A DNA stretch of 64,000 nt from Flavobacterium aquiphilum. GTDB lineage: Bacteria > Bacteroidota > Bacteroidia > Flavobacteriales > Flavobacteriaceae. Shown piece by piece: positions 34,186 through 44,571 of the stretch. Numbering within the stretch: position 1 is the stretch's first letter; the number at the start of each line of letters is the position of its first letter. The DNA lies in NCBI RefSeq assembly GCF_027111335.1, contig NZ_CP114288.1, forward strand, positions 4,898,001 through 4,962,000, read 5' to 3'. The position numbers were made by a program, and so were the translations under genes. The notes below the pieces were generated by a model. The model was not told the DNA's origin. It searched no databases and saw nothing but the letters and a program-made list of their open reading frames with translations.

Positions 34186-34193
34186 CAAATGTA
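34186..34193 (-). promoter_or_regulatory. Possible -7 box for gcvH
   Basis: The minus strand reads TACATTTG followed by CA in the 82-bp gap between sprA and gcvH, 36 bp before the ATG. It could give gcvH a transcript separate from sprA. Confidence 0.4.
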
Positions 34194-34231
34194 ACAATCT
34201 TATGCACAATTATGGTTTAGATTTTGAAAAA

Positions 34232-37200
34232 TTAATTTCCAAAATTATATCTGAAAGTAAATCCTGAACGGATATTCGTTATTGGGAATGAAGTCGAAAT
34301 TACTGGTTTTGAAAAAGAGTGATTGTAATAAAATATTATCGTCAAATTTTTACTCAACGAATAATCGGCGGTAGTATTTATTGTCCATGTATTAGTACCT
34401 CCTCCCAACTGATTGTTATCATAATCCAAATAACGAACAATCGTTTGGCTATCCCTGTAAGTCAAATCCATCTTGATATTAATATCACTTTTTAAAATCC
34501 CCATCGGATTATCAGCCAATCGGGAAGAAAAAGTAACATCTTTTATACGATAACCTAAACCTACAGTATAGTCAACCCCGTGAACTTCCGTCAATAAATT
34601 ATTATCAAAACTCATAGACAAGGCTCTGTCCCTTTTTATTTCGGTCAATAACTTCATCGAATTTTTCAATTCGAAATCGACTCTAATCAACGGATTAAAC
34701 TGTTCCACCAAAGTAACATTTGACATAATTGTTGGACTATAATAATTCCCGCTGTCATCGATGCCATTTGGTTCTTTGGTATAATTAAAATTCGATCTAA
34801 ACGAATTCACCGTATAGGATGCCCTGTAATTTTGTTGCAAAGAGAAACGTTTGAAATTTTTCTTGAAAAACTCATAACGCATCAATCCGGTATATCTGAT
34901 AGCCCAATTAGGTAGCGGGAAACTTTTAAAAATATCAAATGAAACATTATCCGCACTTGTCCCAGAATACGCTGCCAAAAATGAAGGTAATAAAACCGCC
35001 TGACTGGAACTCGAATAGCCTTTTGGATAGCCTTTTGAATCAAGATTTGCCGGATCATTAATATCAATCCCCCTTTCGGTTGCCAGCCTATTAGCTACTG
35101 TAAGCCTGTTATTTCTAAATTGATCAAAAGCAGTCGATCTAACTTCGTTACTGGTCGAAAAAGAAGTTCCAATCAATATTGTCGAAACTGAGAAATTACC
35201 GAAACTGTATGGAGATCTCGGATTGTAACTTCCATCAGCACCAACATCATACTGTTCTGAGAAACTTTCCGAATAAGAACGATCACCCAATAAATCAATT
35301 TTCAAATCTGGCGTCAACTCCAAATTAGCAGAACCCTTAAATGTTTCAGTATTGACAGTTGTGTAGTTTTGGTTGAACTCTTGATAAGTAGTCAACCAAC
35401 CTCTTTTTGCGGCTTCATATCGAACATCGCTTTGACTACCGAAAACAAATCCCATAGTAGGTTTTGAAGAACCAAAGAATCCAACACTTGGAAGATACCC
35501 CGGCAGATTTGTTCCTTCGTTTTGAGTAAAACTTAAAGTAATACTTTTTACGCTCGTCAATATTCCTTTCAAACCATCAACAAACTGATTTTGGTTGATC
35601 TTTCTTGCCGCATCCACTTTCACAATTTTTTCACCTGGCTTTGGCGCTGCAACTGGTTTTGGCTTACTGCCAGAACTTTTGGAAATCCCTAAATATTTAT
35701 ATAGGGTTTCCATATTCATAGTTGAATTAAAACTAGTCGACCTAGCATTCTGAACGGTATTCCCTAAATCATAGGTTTCACCTTCAATCTCTATATTAGT
35801 CAAAGCATTTGAAGCTTTCTGCCAACTATAGTCTCCTGTATATGTATAATTAGCCTTGATAAAACTTAAAAACGGAATTTTTTCAAAAGGAATTTCATAA
35901 TTCAAAACAAACTGCTGCATATGGAAATTTGGGGTTCCCGTATCGAAATAACCATCCCAAATAGTCACATCATCCATAGGCTGATTATTCTCATCCAAAT
36001 AGTTTTTCACCAAGTTTCTGGAAGCTGCCGTGTAGTTTATTTTTAATGATTTAGTCAAATTAAAATTAAAACCATACTGATAATTGAAACCAAAGTTTCT
36101 TCGGTACAATGGCTCAAAACCGATACCAATTTCCTCTACCTGTCTAAATTGTTGCTCATTGCTTTGTCTGACCACATTAGTATTAAACGTGATACTGGAA
36201 GGCAAATAATTAAAATTAAAATCCTTCAAGAACTTCCAATAACTGCTTTTCGACATGAACTTCGTTTTCTGAAAAGGCTCTATTGGCTTAGGTTGAAAAG
36301 AATAAGCATAATCCACTGTTGTTCTGGACTGCTGATCTTTATTCTTTTCAATCTCAAAATCGTGACGTTCTACTTCATTATAATATTGCGAAAAAGTAAA
36401 ATTTTCGGCATCATATGGCATCGGTTTTTTTTCGGTCGGTCTTTCTTTACGAACCCCAATCAAATTGATGCTTTTACGTTTGGTATAGTCAATCGCCTGA
36501 TCCAATTTAGTCTTTCTATCCTCAGCGTTTTCGGCATTATCCAAAACTTGTTTCAGTTTGATATCTTCATAAACAGGGTCGTATTCAGGTTTGATAATTT
36601 CCTCCCCTACAGAATAATTAAAAGGTACGTTCACACCCCATTTTTTAGGTAAAAATTTACCCAAATTAATATTGGTAACCACATTATACTGTTGGATATC
36701 TTCCCTGCTTCTTTCGTTAGGACCTTGTTCAATAGTTCCAAAACCGATATTTTTCATGTTTCCGGTTAATGAGACTGTCGCCAAATCAGCAAAATTAGTA
36801 TCGATATTTAACAAAGCTGCCATTCCTCCCTTGTTATCCATATCGGCCAAACGAAGTTCATTGAACCACACTTCACCTTTTATATCCTGATGCAGTTCAT
36901 TACTTTTTACACCAAGCATTATATTTCGAATCAACCCTAAATTGGGATTTCCTTTGATTCCTAAACGCAGCTTAGTGTTACCATCACCATCTGGCTCACT
37001 TGGATCGTCATCCGAATAATAAATCCCATCTGGCGGCAAAGTTGATTTATCAATTTTCAAAGACTTAAGTTTTAATTGTGTCAATGATGCCAAAGACAAA
37101 TCGATTTCGTTCTCCGTTGGCCAAACTAATTCCGCATTCAACGGTGGACATTCTTTACCTCCTGAAGAAGAGGCAACCGTAACTTTCAAAGGAATTTCCA

Positions 37201-40200
37201 CTTGATAAAAATCAGTTGAATAATCGGCTCCAAAACGCAAAAAAGCTACCATTTGGTTATCTTGTAAAGCAATTTCTCCCGGCAAAGATTCTGCATGCAA
37301 AAACATTTTAAGTTTATTGTATTGACGCATATCAATATTGAAACTTTTGAAAGCCCCACGTCCATCTTTAGGTTCAAGTCCATTTCCTGAAACTCTCATT
37401 GATAAAGATTGCTCATTCTGACGGATAAGCGTATTATTATTGTACAACTCCTCTCTTACTACACTTGGCGGAGTTACATAATTTATTGGGCATCTGGTGG
37501 AATTTTCCTCAATATTTACCGAAGCCGTTTCAAAAATAGTCCCGTCATCATCCTGATTGGTATCATTATAATCCAACGCCTGAGCATAACGTCTCCATTC
37601 TGCTCTTATTAAATCCAATGCCCCAAAACGCAACGTAACCTGATCGGTAAAATTGGTCATAAACATTCTCATGAATCGGATAGACCTAAAATCAGTTATT
37701 TTCCCAATAGTATTTTCCGGTTGAGAAATTGGAATCTTAAACTGAATCCATCTGGCTTCAGTCGTATTTCCATTTGGTAATGTAACCGACGTATTTCTTA
37801 TGTCCGCAATATAATTTTGCCCAACGGTCATATCTGGTTTCATTTCAACACTGTATTCATAATACGCATTGATAGTATTCATAGTGTTATCCCTATTCAC
37901 GTCTTCCACATCCGGAACTGTTGAAGAACCTCTATTGGCAGAATTAATGTCAACATCTGAATTTCCATCAATTCCATTATAATTTTTATAACGACTTACT
38001 ATGTCACCTGAAGTATTCAAGTAGTAAGTATAATTATCACCTGCCGGGTCGGGTTGTGAAGCATAATTAGTATACACTTTTCCCTCTTCGCTGGTAGGAA
38101 GCCCATCAAAACCTATATCCTGGCTAGTTCTATTACCAGAATTATTATCAAAAGCATAAATCAATGATTGAGAAGCTGGCGCATTTCCCCAAACAGGAGG
38201 CGGACTTACCAAAACTTGATTAGAGCCAAAACCGTTTTCATATACTTTTCGTCCATCTTTCAAGACATCTTCTGAAATTTCCCCAAGGTTAAAATAGACT
38301 TTTCCTGTATTTGATTTTGGAATACTTCCGGTTCCTACATAAGGATCCATAACCCAAAATTGAATATACTCTACGTTGCTTTGTTCAAAATTTGTTGAAC
38401 TTAAGGATCTCACTATTCCTCCAAAATTTTCTTTGGGATTATTAGATACATTAGATGAGTTATTATATGGTCCACGTTCTTTTGGATAATAACTCAAATC
38501 CAGGGTACTCACAACGAGCGACTGCCCCTGTACTATATCAGTCAGCGGATACAATTCTTCGCTATAAACTCTTCTCGTTGTATTCAAGGACAAATCATCA
38601 TTACTTATTCCCGATGGCTTTGATGTATAAAAAACAGGATCTATAGAATACCAGGATAGTTTGGCTCTTTTGAAACCATAATCCAACCCATCCAAGTTTC
38701 CGTTAAAATTATAAGTACTGGTTGTATTATTCTCTGGCGTCGATGACAATGACCAAGCATAAGGCGAACGCAAATCTATAGAAGACTGTGAACTTTCAAA
38801 ATCGTCAACATAAATAGTAGATTCTCCTTGAAATTTATCTCCATTAGATGCATTAGGCATCAAATAAGCCAATTCACCCCTTACCGAAATATTGGAAGAA
38901 ACATCGGTATCAATATTTGGCAATTTATTAACCAAACGAGTAAAAAATGGCACTTGTGAAGAGAAATTTCCATGCAATCCAAAAATGGAATTATTTACAG
39001 ATTCCTGGCCATAACTTGATTTTTGGGTAAATGGCTTCTCTTTCATATTCAAGAAAGTAGCCCCGACCATAAAATTTTCTGAAATTAAATGATCTACATT
39101 AACCCCAAAAAATCTTCTTGTCTGTTGTCCAAAAACAGAGTTGTTTTCCAATGAAATTTCAACAGGTGTATTTGATGCCTGTAATGAAGGATCCAAAATT
39201 TGTACTCTCCCCAATTGATAATTGACACTATAATCGACTCCCTCAACCAAAACCCTACCAGCTGCAGTTACTCTTACCGATCCCAAAGGAACGTTGAATG
39301 CCCCAATAGGAATTCCTTCACTCCCCACAGATTTATACTTTCCTCGTAATAAAAACTTGTTCACTTCGGGATTTTGTATGGCTGCTGCTTGAGTAAGCCT
39401 GTACATATAAGGGTTTACGTACTTTCTTTGGTTTTCGTTATAAGTCTTTACATCATCGTAATTTGCCGGAGCATTTGGATCATCCAACTTTTTAAACAAT
39501 AACTCACCAAAAGGTTCTTTGGTCGTAAAAATGATTCTACCGTTTTGTGTATCTACTGTTAAACCTGGAATAAAATCAAAAAAACCATCGCCGCCAGCTT
39601 GCGGATCATTGTTGTAGTTCAATTTATCCAAATTAAGGACTTTCAACAAAGTAGTGTTCTCAATAGTATTTTCGGGAGTTGGGTTCGCTGGAAAAGGATG
39701 CCCCTCTACTGGAGTTATGTAATTTAAAGCCGAAGGGTTTTTATATAAAACATTCAACCTAAAATCTTCTTGCTGTAATTGATAAGCTCCTTGTATTTGA
39801 TAGATATTTTTCATCATCAAATTCCAAACTGGATCTGTTACGTTCGTCAAACTACTTTTTAACATTTTAAGAACCAAAGTCTGAGAAACAATCGTTTGAT
39901 TGGATGGCTGTGATCCATTAACCACTGTTGCCTCAATACCGTCATTTCCAAACTCACCCACCTGATAAACTTTATCTCCGATAGAATATTGATAAGCTAC
40001 CGCCAAAATTTCATCATTCCCCAATCGTTGTTGAAGGGAAATATATCCAAGCTGTGCGTTAAAAGTGTACTCATTCGGCAATAACTTTCTGGCATTCTCC
40101 AATTTCGAATAATCTCGTCCTTCACTCACACTGATAGAAGGTGAAAAACCAGAACTTGCCGTTACTATTTCACGGATATTATCATTTAAATAACCTGAAT

Positions 40201-41380
40201 TGGTTTTAATTAAAGTTGGGTCATATAAGTTATTCGCATTATCTGATGGAGAATCAATTGGTTTGACAAACATCCCTGTAGAAGGATTAAGCACAACCAC
40301 TTTATTATCTGGAACATTTTTCAATTGCGCTTCCCCCAAATCCTGAATCGCTATAATGTTTCTTAAATTATTACTGGTTGTATTTACCCTATTTTGCTTA
40401 TTGGTAACCCAAACTTCCAACCTTGTTATTTGGATTCTCGAATCAATAAAAGGGTAATTTTTTAGCGAAGCATCATATTTGTCCCTAAAATATTGAGACA
40501 AAAAGAAGTGACGGTCATTATCATAATCCAGACCATACATATCAAATTCCTGAATAGTACCTCCACCTTGAGCAATTACACTTTTGGCCTGAGATTTTTG
40601 TTCTGAAAAAACACCGGTAACCGTTGTTTTCCCAAATTGTAATTCTGTTTTTACCCCAAATAAACTTTGTGCTCCTTGAATCAAAGTGCTATTTAACGGC
40701 ATGCTAACATTTCCTACTTCAATTTTTCGAATAATATCATCTTCAGCCGGAGTATATTCTAATTTCAATAAATTTTGAAAAGCAAAAGTAGACTGAGTAT
40801 CAAAATTGGCATTAACCTGAAGTCTGGTTCCCACTTTCCCCAACAAACTCATACTTATCCTTTGATTAAAATCGAATGAAGTATTTGTCCTGTTACGTTG
40901 AGAAAATGCCGGATTATCCTGTTTGGTATACAACATTCCCAAATCTATCTCAATGGATCCAGTAGGTTTTACATCAATAGTATTACTTCCAAAAATAGAT
41001 TCAAAAAGCCCGGATTTTATGTAATACCGTGGCAATAAATCTTTTTTGGCGGCATCACTTCCTATTTTGTTACCGTCAATAGCGTCAAGTTTTTTAGCAA
41101 AATATTGATTCATTGATTCTCTCAGCATCAATTTTTCATATTCAGCAGGAGTCAAAACAATAGGGTAATTGATATTGTAATCGTCTACGGAATTACTATA
41201 GACATAAGTATCAGTAACTGGATCATAGGTATAGGCAGACAAAATACTTTTAGGGTTTGCCAGCTTTATTTCCCCTACATCATATCCTTTTTTTACGGTG
41301 TCCTGAACAACACCTTGCACTTGAGCCTGTGATATAAAACCACAAAAAAATACCAGCAAAAAAATGTAAATTTTATGCAT
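34232..41380 (-). CDS. sprA: SprA, T9SS outer-membrane translocon channel
   Basis: SprA (Sov in Porphyromonas) is the giant single-chain barrel through which type IX substrates cross the outer membrane. The 2,382-residue protein has a signal peptide (MHKIYIFLLVFFCGFISQA-Q) and family text throughout: RYYIKSGLFESIFGSNTIDVKPTG (two joined motifs near 120-145), DDIIRKIEVGNVSMPLNSTLI, QGAQSLFGVKTELQFGK, the FVDDFESSQ-like YVDDFESSQSSIDLRSP, and a C-terminal run of barrel strands ending FRYNFGN. Length matches F. johnsoniae SprA closely. It follows ruvA by 24 bp and is probably transcribed with it. It is essential for gliding and for secretion of the adhesin encoded downstream of it on the chromosome. 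Confidence 0.95.
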   Translation of the reverse strand: MHKIYIFLLVFFCGFISQAQVQGVVQDTVKKGYDVGEIKLANPKSILSAYTYDPVTDTYVYSNSVDDYNINYPIVLTPAEYEKLMLRESMNQYFAKKLDAIDGNKIGSDAAKKDLLPRYYIKSGLFESIFGSNTIDVKPTGSIEIDLGMLYTKQDNPAFSQRNRTNTSFDFNQRISMSLLGKVGTRLQVNANFDTQSTFAFQNLLKLEYTPAEDDIIRKIEVGNVSMPLNSTLIQGAQSLFGVKTELQFGKTTVTGVFSEQKSQAKSVIAQGGGTIQEFDMYGLDYDNDRHFFLSQYFRDKYDASLKNYPFIDSRIQITRLEVWVTNKQNRVNTTSNNLRNIIAIQDLGEAQLKNVPDNKVVVLNPSTGMFVKPIDSPSDNANNLYDPTLIKTNSGYLNDNIREIVTASSGFSPSISVSEGRDYSKLENARKLLPNEYTFNAQLGYISLQQRLGNDEILAVAYQYSIGDKVYQVGEFGNDGIEATVVNGSQPSNQTIVSQTLVLKMLKSSLTNVTDPVWNLMMKNIYQIQGAYQLQQEDFRLNVLYKNPSALNYITPVEGHPFPANPTPENTIENTTLLKVLNLDKLNYNNDPQAGGDGFFDFIPGLTVDTQNGRIIFTTKEPFGELLFKKLDDPNAPANYDDVKTYNENQRKYVNPYMYRLTQAAAIQNPEVNKFLLRGKYKSVGSEGIPIGAFNVPLGSVRVTAAGRVLVEGVDYSVNYQLGRVQILDPSLQASNTPVEISLENNSVFGQQTRRFFGVNVDHLISENFMVGATFLNMKEKPFTQKSSYGQESVNNSIFGLHGNFSSQVPFFTRLVNKLPNIDTDVSSNISVRGELAYLMPNASNGDKFQGESTIYVDDFESSQSSIDLRSPYAWSLSSTPENNTTSTYNFNGNLDGLDYGFKRAKLSWYSIDPVFYTSKPSGISNDDLSLNTTRRVYSEELYPLTDIVQGQSLVVSTLDLSYYPKERGPYNNSSNVSNNPKENFGGIVRSLSSTNFEQSNVEYIQFWVMDPYVGTGSIPKSNTGKVYFNLGEISEDVLKDGRKVYENGFGSNQVLVSPPPVWGNAPASQSLIYAFDNNSGNRTSQDIGFDGLPTSEEGKVYTNYASQPDPAGDNYTYYLNTSGDIVSRYKNYNGIDGNSDVDINSANRGSSTVPDVEDVNRDNTMNTINAYYEYSVEMKPDMTVGQNYIADIRNTSVTLPNGNTTEARWIQFKIPISQPENTIGKITDFRSIRFMRMFMTNFTDQVTLRFGALDLIRAEWRRYAQALDYNDTNQDDDGTIFETASVNIEENSTRCPINYVTPPSVVREELYNNNTLIRQNEQSLSMRVSGNGLEPKDGRGAFKSFNIDMRQYNKLKMFLHAESLPGEIALQDNQMVAFLRFGADYSTDFYQVEIPLKVTVASSSGGKECPPLNAELVWPTENEIDLSLASLTQLKLKSLKIDKSTLPPDGIYYSDDDPSEPDGDGNTKLRLGIKGNPNLGLIRNIMLGVKSNELHQDIKGEVWFNELRLADMDNKGGMAALLNIDTNFADLATVSLTGNMKNIGFGTIEQGPNERSREDIQQYNVVTNINLGKFLPKKWGVNVPFNYSVGEEIIKPEYDPVYEDIKLKQVLDNAENAEDRKTKLDQAIDYTKRKSINLIGVRKERPTEKKPMPYDAENFTFSQYYNEVERHDFEIEKNKDQQSRTTVDYAYSFQPKPIEPFQKTKFMSKSSYWKFLKDFNFNYLPSSITFNTNVVRQSNEQQFRQVEEIGIGFEPLYRRNFGFNYQYGFNFNLTKSLKINYTAASRNLVKNYLDENNQPMDDVTIWDGYFDTGTPNFHMQQFVLNYEIPFEKIPFLSFIKANYTYTGDYSWQKASNALTNIEIEGETYDLGNTVQNARSTSFNSTMNMETLYKYLGISKSSGSKPKPVAAPKPGEKIVKVDAARKINQNQFVDGLKGILTSVKSITLSFTQNEGTNLPGYLPSVGFFGSSKPTMGFVFGSQSDVRYEAAKRGWLTTYQEFNQNYTTVNTETFKGSANLELTPDLKIDLLGDRSYSESFSEQYDVGADGSYNPRSPYSFGNFSVSTILIGTSFSTSNEVRSTAFDQFRNNRLTVANRLATERGIDINDPANLDSKGYPKGYSSSSQAVLLPSFLAAYSGTSADNVSFDIFKSFPLPNWAIRYTGLMRYEFFKKNFKRFSLQQNYRASYTVNSFRSNFNYTKEPNGIDDSGNYYSPTIMSNVTLVEQFNPLIRVDFELKNSMKLLTEIKRDRALSMSFDNNLLTEVHGVDYTVGLGYRIKDVTFSSRLADNPMGILKSDINIKMDLTYRDSQTIVRYLDYDNNQLGGGTNTWTINTTADYSLSKNLTIIFYYNHSFSKPVISTSFPITNIRSGFTFRYNFGN

Positions 41381-41404
41381 ATCGATCAGGCTTCAAATTT
41401 TCCT

Positions 41405-41986
41405 TTATAAATTTTTTAAAGCTTTTTTAATTATAGCCTCTACAGTGGCTTCGGGATCTTCTTTGATGATTTTCTCGATGACTTTTTCGGATGTTTTTCG
41501 GACAAATCCAAGAACTTCTAGTGCAGATAACGCTTCTTCTTTATTTGTATTGCTCAAAGACATAGAAACTTCATCTAAATCATACAATTTTAACACTTTT
41601 TCTTTTAAATCAAGTATTACCCTTTGTGCCGTTTTACTACCAATCCCTTTTATTCTTTGAATGGTAGCCACGTCACCTGAGGCAATAGCATTGATAATTT
41701 GTTTAGGTTCCAAGGAAGAAAGCATCGTTCGAGCGATGCCCGCTCCAATTCCTGATACCGACAACAACATTTTAAAAATTTCTCTTTCTGATTTTTCCAC
41801 AAAACCAAATAAAGTATGTGCATCTTCCTTTATTTGAAGGTGGGTATAAAGTTTTACAAAATCAACATTGGGCAACAACGAATAGGTATGTAAAGATATA
41901 TTTACTTGATAACCAACTCCTCCACAGTCAATCACGACATCAGTGGGTGTTTTTTCAACTAATTTTCCTTGTAAGTGTGCTATCAT
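41405..41986 (-). CDS. ruvA: Holliday junction branch-migration protein RuvA
   Basis: RuvA binds the four-way junction and loads the RuvB motor. The 193-residue protein has the N-terminal OB domain (MIAHLQGKLVEKTPTDVVID, GGVGYQVNIS), two helix-hairpin-helix motifs (LLSVSGIGAGIARTMLS and IQRIKGIGSKTAQRVILDL), and domain III at the end (ALEVLGFVRKTSEKVIEKI). The partner ruvB is encoded at the right edge of the window, about 22 kb away, rather than next to it. It is the first gene of the sprA operon. Confidence 0.95.
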   Translation of the reverse strand: MIAHLQGKLVEKTPTDVVIDCGGVGYQVNISLHTYSLLPNVDFVKLYTHLQIKEDAHTLFGFVEKSEREIFKMLLSVSGIGAGIARTMLSSLEPKQIINAIASGDVATIQRIKGIGSKTAQRVILDLKEKVLKLYDLDEVSMSLSNTNKEEALSALEVLGFVRKTSEKVIEKIIKEDPEATVEAIIKKALKNL

Positions 41987-42003
41987 AAAATAAATTATCT
42001 ATT

Positions 42004-42036
42004 CAAATATAAGAAAATTTGAGATTAAAAGACAAA
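42004..42036 (-). promoter_or_regulatory. Two-box promoter of the ruvA-sprA operon
   Basis: On the minus strand TTTG (42033-42036) and TATATTTG (42004-42011) are separated by 21 bp, a full match to the Bacteroidota vegetative promoter. The -7 box ends 17 bp before the ruvA ATG. Confidence 0.7.
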
Positions 42037-42134
42037 TGATTCGTGCATATTGGACTACTCTTTTGAGTATAAACCAACACATTACATTTAAATCTTAAAA
42101 TCTCAAATTATAATTTCTGGGTATCTTGGTTCTA

Positions 42135-44417
42135 TTAACCGTTCAACCTCTTGCTTTTTTCCTGTGCGTCAATAACCGCAATGGCAGCCATATTGACCAT
42201 TTCTTCAACACTTGCACCTAATTGAAAAACATGAACAGGATTTTTCATTCCCATCATAATTGGCCCAATAGAAGAAACTTTATTCAACTCTTTCATGAGT
42301 TTATAAGTAATATTAGCCGATTCCAGATTTGGAAAAACTAAAGTATTTACTTTTTTCCCAGACAATTTGGAAAAAGGAAATTTTGCAGCCAACATATCTG
42401 GATTCAAAGCAAAATCAGCCTGAATCTCGCCATCAACAACAATCTCCGGGTGATTTTCGTGCAAGAAAGCTACCGCATCTTTCACTTTTGTGGCACTTTT
42501 AAATCCTGAAGATCCAAAATTGGAATAGGACACCATTGCAATCACTGGTTCCTCGCCAAACATTCTGACTGTATTAGCTGTCATCACCGCAATTTTTGCC
42601 AATTCTTCAGCAGTTGGATCAACATTAATTGCTGTATCTGCCAAGAACATTGGTCCACGACTGGTCATCATGATATTTGTGGTCGCAACCAAAGCAGCAT
42701 TTGGAGCCTTACCAATTACTTGCAACATTGGTTTTACTACAGATGGATAACTTCTGGAATGTCCGGAAACCAAACCATCAGCCTCACCTGTATTCACCAT
42801 CATGGCTGCGAAATAATTTCTCTCTTTCATGAACTTTTCAGCATCAAAAAGCGAAACCCCATTTCTTTTTCTGGATTCCCACAAAGCTACAGCATATCTC
42901 GATCTTCTTTCATTCTCTTCATCCAGTTTTGGATCAATAATCTGAACATCAGCATCGAAACCTAATTCTTGTTTCAACTCTACTATTATTTCTTTATTTC
43001 CTAACAAAATTGGAAAACCGATACCTTCTTCATAAACAATTTGGGCAGCTTTTAAAACGTCCAAGTGTTCCGCTTCCGCAAAAACTACTCTCTTGGGATC
43101 AGTTTTTGCCCTATTGGTAATCATTCGAACCATTTTGTTGTCATTGCCAAGACGATTACGAAGTTCTTCTTCATACGCTTCCCAATCTGTTATTGGATTC
43201 AATGCCACACCCGATTCCATTGCGGCTTTTGCAACAGCTAGCGGCACAACAGCAATCAATCTCGGATCAAAAGGTTTTGGAATAATATACTCTGTACCAA
43301 AAACCAATTTGGTTGCATTATAAGCTATGTTTACTTGTTCCGGAACATTTTCTTTGGCCAATGCCGCAAGTGCTTTTACAGCAGCCATTTTCATTGCTTC
43401 ATTTATCTTGGTAGCACGAACATCAAGTGCCCCTCTAAAAATGTATGGGAATCCAAGTACATTATTTACCTGGTTAGGATGATCGGAACGTCCCGTTGCC
43501 ATGATAACATCCTTACGAGTTGAAATCGCAACATTATAGTCAATTTCAGGATTTGGATTTGCCATTGCAAATACTATCGGATTATCAGCCATGGTCAATA
43601 ACATTTCCGAAGTCAACACATCCGCAGTTGACAATCCAATGAAAACATCAGCTCCCTTTACAGATTCTGCAAGTGAAATTGCTGGACCTTCTACCGCATA
43701 TTTTTGTTGCAATTCAGACAGTGACGGATTGTCTTTTGTCAAAAGCCCTTTACTATTGAACATTGAAATATTCTCCCTTTTCACTCCCAAGGACACATAC
43801 AAATCAGCACAAGCAATAGCTGCTGATCCCGCTCCTGATACAACCATTTTTGCCTCTTCGGGTTTTTTCCCGGCCAATTCCAATGCATTGATTAAAGCCG
43901 CCGAAGAAATAATTGCGGTACCATGCTGATCGTCGTGCATAACCGGAATATCAAGTTCTTCGACCAATCTTCTTTCAATTTCAAAAGATTCAGGTGCTTT
44001 AATGTCTTCTAAATTGATTCCACCAAAAGTGGGTGCAATATTTTTTACTGTCTGGATAAATTCTTCAACATTTTTGGTTCCAATTTCGATGTCAAAAACA
44101 TCAATATCCGAAAATATTTTAAATAAAAGACCTTTCCCTTCCATTACTGGTTTTCCCGCTTCAGGACCAATATCGCCAAGTCCCAAAACCGCAGTTCCAT
44201 TCGAAATAACTGCTACCAAATTCCCTTTGGCTGTATATTTATAAACATTGTTAATGTCTTTTGCAATTTCCAAACAAGGTTCAGCAACTCCGGGAGAATA
44301 AGCCAAAGACAGATCTCTTTGTGTTGCATATTTTTTGGTTGGAACTACTTGGATTTTTCCTGGAGTGGGCTCAGCGTGATACAATAACGCCTCTCTTCTT
44401 TTACTATTCTTATCCAT
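42135..44417 (-). CDS. maeB: NADP-dependent malic enzyme with phosphotransacetylase-like C-terminal domain
   Basis: The enzyme decarboxylates malate to pyruvate with NADP reduction. The 760-residue protein has a malic domain (YSPGVAEPCLEIAKD, NGTAVLGLGDIGPEAGKPVMEGK, DDQHGTAIISSAAL), a Rossmann domain (VVSGAGSAAIACADLY) and a C-terminal phosphotransacetylase-like domain from about residue 430 (VFAEAEHLDVLKAAQI, MMTSRGPMFLADTAIN). This fused layout is that of E. coli MaeB, where the second domain is regulatory, sensing acetyl-CoA. It is a single-gene unit with TATCTTTG at 44443-44450 as a likely -7 box. Confidence 0.95.
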   Translation of the reverse strand: MDKNSKRREALLYHAEPTPGKIQVVPTKKYATQRDLSLAYSPGVAEPCLEIAKDINNVYKYTAKGNLVAVISNGTAVLGLGDIGPEAGKPVMEGKGLLFKIFSDIDVFDIEIGTKNVEEFIQTVKNIAPTFGGINLEDIKAPESFEIERRLVEELDIPVMHDDQHGTAIISSAALINALELAGKKPEEAKMVVSGAGSAAIACADLYVSLGVKRENISMFNSKGLLTKDNPSLSELQQKYAVEGPAISLAESVKGADVFIGLSTADVLTSEMLLTMADNPIVFAMANPNPEIDYNVAISTRKDVIMATGRSDHPNQVNNVLGFPYIFRGALDVRATKINEAMKMAAVKALAALAKENVPEQVNIAYNATKLVFGTEYIIPKPFDPRLIAVVPLAVAKAAMESGVALNPITDWEAYEEELRNRLGNDNKMVRMITNRAKTDPKRVVFAEAEHLDVLKAAQIVYEEGIGFPILLGNKEIIVELKQELGFDADVQIIDPKLDEENERRSRYAVALWESRKRNGVSLFDAEKFMKERNYFAAMMVNTGEADGLVSGHSRSYPSVVKPMLQVIGKAPNAALVATTNIMMTSRGPMFLADTAINVDPTAEELAKIAVMTANTVRMFGEEPVIAMVSYSNFGSSGFKSATKVKDAVAFLHENHPEIVVDGEIQADFALNPDMLAAKFPFSKLSGKKVNTLVFPNLESANITYKLMKELNKVSSIGPIMMGMKNPVHVFQLGASVEEMVNMAAIAVIDAQEKSKRLNG

Positions 44418-44516
44418 TTTTATTTTTTATTTTTTTTTTAAGCAAAGATAACTGACTTCATTTAAACAGTTGCTTTTATAACATTCTTTATTCAATTTAT
44501 TAAATAATTTATAACC

Positions 44517-44548
44517 AAAAAAAATAGCCACACAAAGGTGCAGCTATT
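44517..44548 (-). terminator. Terminator after the CBS-protein gene
   Basis: On the minus strand AATAGCTGCAC pairs with GTGTGGCTATT (two wobbles) around a short loop, followed by eight T, 24 bp after the CBS gene stop. Confidence 0.8.
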
Positions 44549-44571
44549 ACTATTTTTTTACCAATCATCTG

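Noticed and set aside
36149..36652. Plus-strand 167-codon frame inside sprA
   Set aside because: It is antisense to a well-supported SprA coding region and has no recognisable protein features.
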